From positions 1-5,821 of the forward strand of contig BDTQ01000016.1 of NCBI GenBank assembly GCA_002898135.1: a stretch of DNA of 5,821 bases, written 5' to 3'. Positions within the stretch are counted from its first letter, which is position 1; each line of letters begins with the position of its first letter. Position numbers and translations under genes: made by a program. The notes under the pieces were generated by a model, which worked only from the letters and a program-made list of their open reading frames with translations, did no database searches and was not told where the DNA came from. Shown here piece after piece: positions 5,001 to 5,821 of this stretch. This DNA comes from a bacterium BMS3Bbin07. Lineage in GTDB: Bacteria; Nitrospirota; Thermodesulfovibrionia; Thermodesulfovibrionales; JdFR-85.

Positions 5001-5821
5001 TTATTGTAAATACCTCTCAGGGTTTTCAGTAATACACCTCATTACAGCCTGGGTATCAAAACCCATCCCTGTCAGCCTCCTCGATGACTCAATAACCGTC
5101 ATACACCCGCCGGAGAGCCTGCCGTCAACCTCGGTTATACCCTGAGACTTCGATGACATCTGTGTCTGTTTTACTGAATCTGAAACAATAATTATTTTTT
5201 CAGGGTTTTTAACCTTGAACACAAGCTCAATCGTCTTTGGATGAAGGTGAAAGGGATCTGCTATCAACTCAATATAAATATCCTTATTCAGGAGTCCAAA
5301 GCCTGCAATCCCGGGCTCACGGTGATGAATTCCCCTCATAGCATTGAATAGGTGAGTAATTCCACGTGCCCCTGAATGAAAACCCCTCTCAGCCTCGGCA
5401 TAAGTTGCATCCGAATGTCCCATACTGACGATGATTCCCATACCGGATATTTTTCTTATCAGTCCCTCCGCACCCTCAATCTCCGGGGCAATGGTCATAA
5501 TCCTTATAATATCCTCAAACCCTTCGATCAGTTTTTCAAGATTGTACTCCCCTGCTTCAAGAAAGGCCCCGACATCGAGGGCGCCGCATTTTAGGGGATT
5601 AAGGAAGGGTCCCTCAAGGTTTATGCCGGCAATAGCCGCATCCTCCCCCCTCCAGGCTACAGCCTTCTGCCCCTCCATTGCAGCCCTGATTGCGGCCATG
5701 TTTCCACGCATTACTTCAATGGCAGCAGGATACACGGTGGGGACAATTTCAGAAATCCCCTGTCGGCCATGGATTTCCGCCATCTTCAGAATATCCTCTG
5801 CTGCAGCAGTCCTCGTATCAT
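5001..5821 (-). CDS. nagA: N-acetylglucosamine-6-phosphate deacetylase (N-terminus outside window)
   Basis: Amidohydrolase that converts GlcNAc-6-P to GlcN-6-P and acetate, joining recycled wall sugars to central metabolism. The frame stays open to the window edge: 12 codons (DTRTAAAEDILK) precede the internal Met at 5783, so the true start lies beyond 5821, perhaps 60 residues away by comparison with E. coli NagA. Visible motifs: GINLEGPF, whose Glu (codon 5613-5615) is the metal ligand; MGHSDATY (His at 5415-5417) and ITHLFNAM (His at 5352-5354), the two metal histidines; DPFHLHP, the substrate-site region where most relatives have DG-H; and VSDSV, whose Asp (near 5180) is the catalytic acid/base. 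The protein stops at NPERYLQ, about 50 residues sooner after that Asp than in E. coli, so the usual terminal strand segment (G-I-x2-G-x2-ADLVV) is missing. This may be a short subfamily or a truncation. Active-site residues are intact. Confidence 0.9.
   Translation of the reverse strand, partial: DTRTAAAEDILKMAEIHGRQGISEIVPTVYPAAIEVMRGNMAAIRAAMEGQKAVAWRGEDAAIAGINLEGPFLNPLKCGALDVGAFLEAGEYNLEKLIEGFEDIIRIMTIAPEIEGAEGLIRKISGMGIIVSMGHSDATYAEAERGFHSGARGITHLFNAMRGIHHREPGIAGFGLLNKDIYIELIADPFHLHPKTIELVFKVKNPEKIIIVSDSVKQTQMSSKSQGITEVDGRLSGGCMTVIESSRRLTGMGFDTQAVMRCITENPERYLQ

Overview
The window reads as chromosomal DNA of a Gram-negative, medium-GC bacterium. The evidence is two lipobox proteins, a TraT-family outer-membrane lipoprotein, and two enzymes of peptidoglycan / amino-sugar recycling. 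My impression of the protein flavour is Nitrospirota or a deltaproteobacterial lineage, but this is an impression only; no marker gene fixes the taxon.

Layout. Positions 1-268 hold a possible gene tail entering from the left (weak) and a leader with a strong ribosome-binding site. Positions 269-1255 encode a lipoprotein with a beta-rich, concanavalin-like C-terminal half and no assigned function. Positions 1256-1729 are a 474-base stretch without a convincing gene; it contains a perfect 14-bp stem-loop followed by a cluster of smaller stem-loops. Positions 1730-2602 encode an exported staphylococcal-nuclease-type protein fused to a ComEA-like helix-hairpin-helix DNA-binding domain. Positions 2670-3461 encode a TraT-family lipoprotein, and 3523-4692 encode anhydro-N-acetylmuramic acid kinase (anmK). 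Positions 4693-5000 are intergenic and carry a compact 136-bp inverted-repeat element (4795-4930) with two internal hairpins and possible TAA target duplications. Positions 5001-5821, minus strand, encode N-acetylglucosamine-6-phosphate deacetylase (nagA), cut at its N-terminus by the window edge and unusually short at its C-terminus.

How the genes fit together. The nuclease, TraT and anmK genes run in the same direction with gaps of 67 and 61 bases and could be co-transcribed, although their jobs differ. AnmK and NagA face each other and belong to one route: AnmK makes MurNAc-6-P from anhydroMurNAc, a MurQ etherase (not in this window) would give GlcNAc-6-P, and NagA deacetylates that to GlcN-6-P. 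The first three complete genes all encode exported or envelope-anchored products, so the window has a cell-envelope theme.

The least ordinary pieces are the inverted-repeat element between anmK and nagA, the nuclease-HhH fusion, and the structured orphan region at 1448-1610. I do not see a clear new defence or mobile system. The inverted-repeat element is the best candidate for something undescribed, probably a small non-autonomous (MITE-like) repeat.
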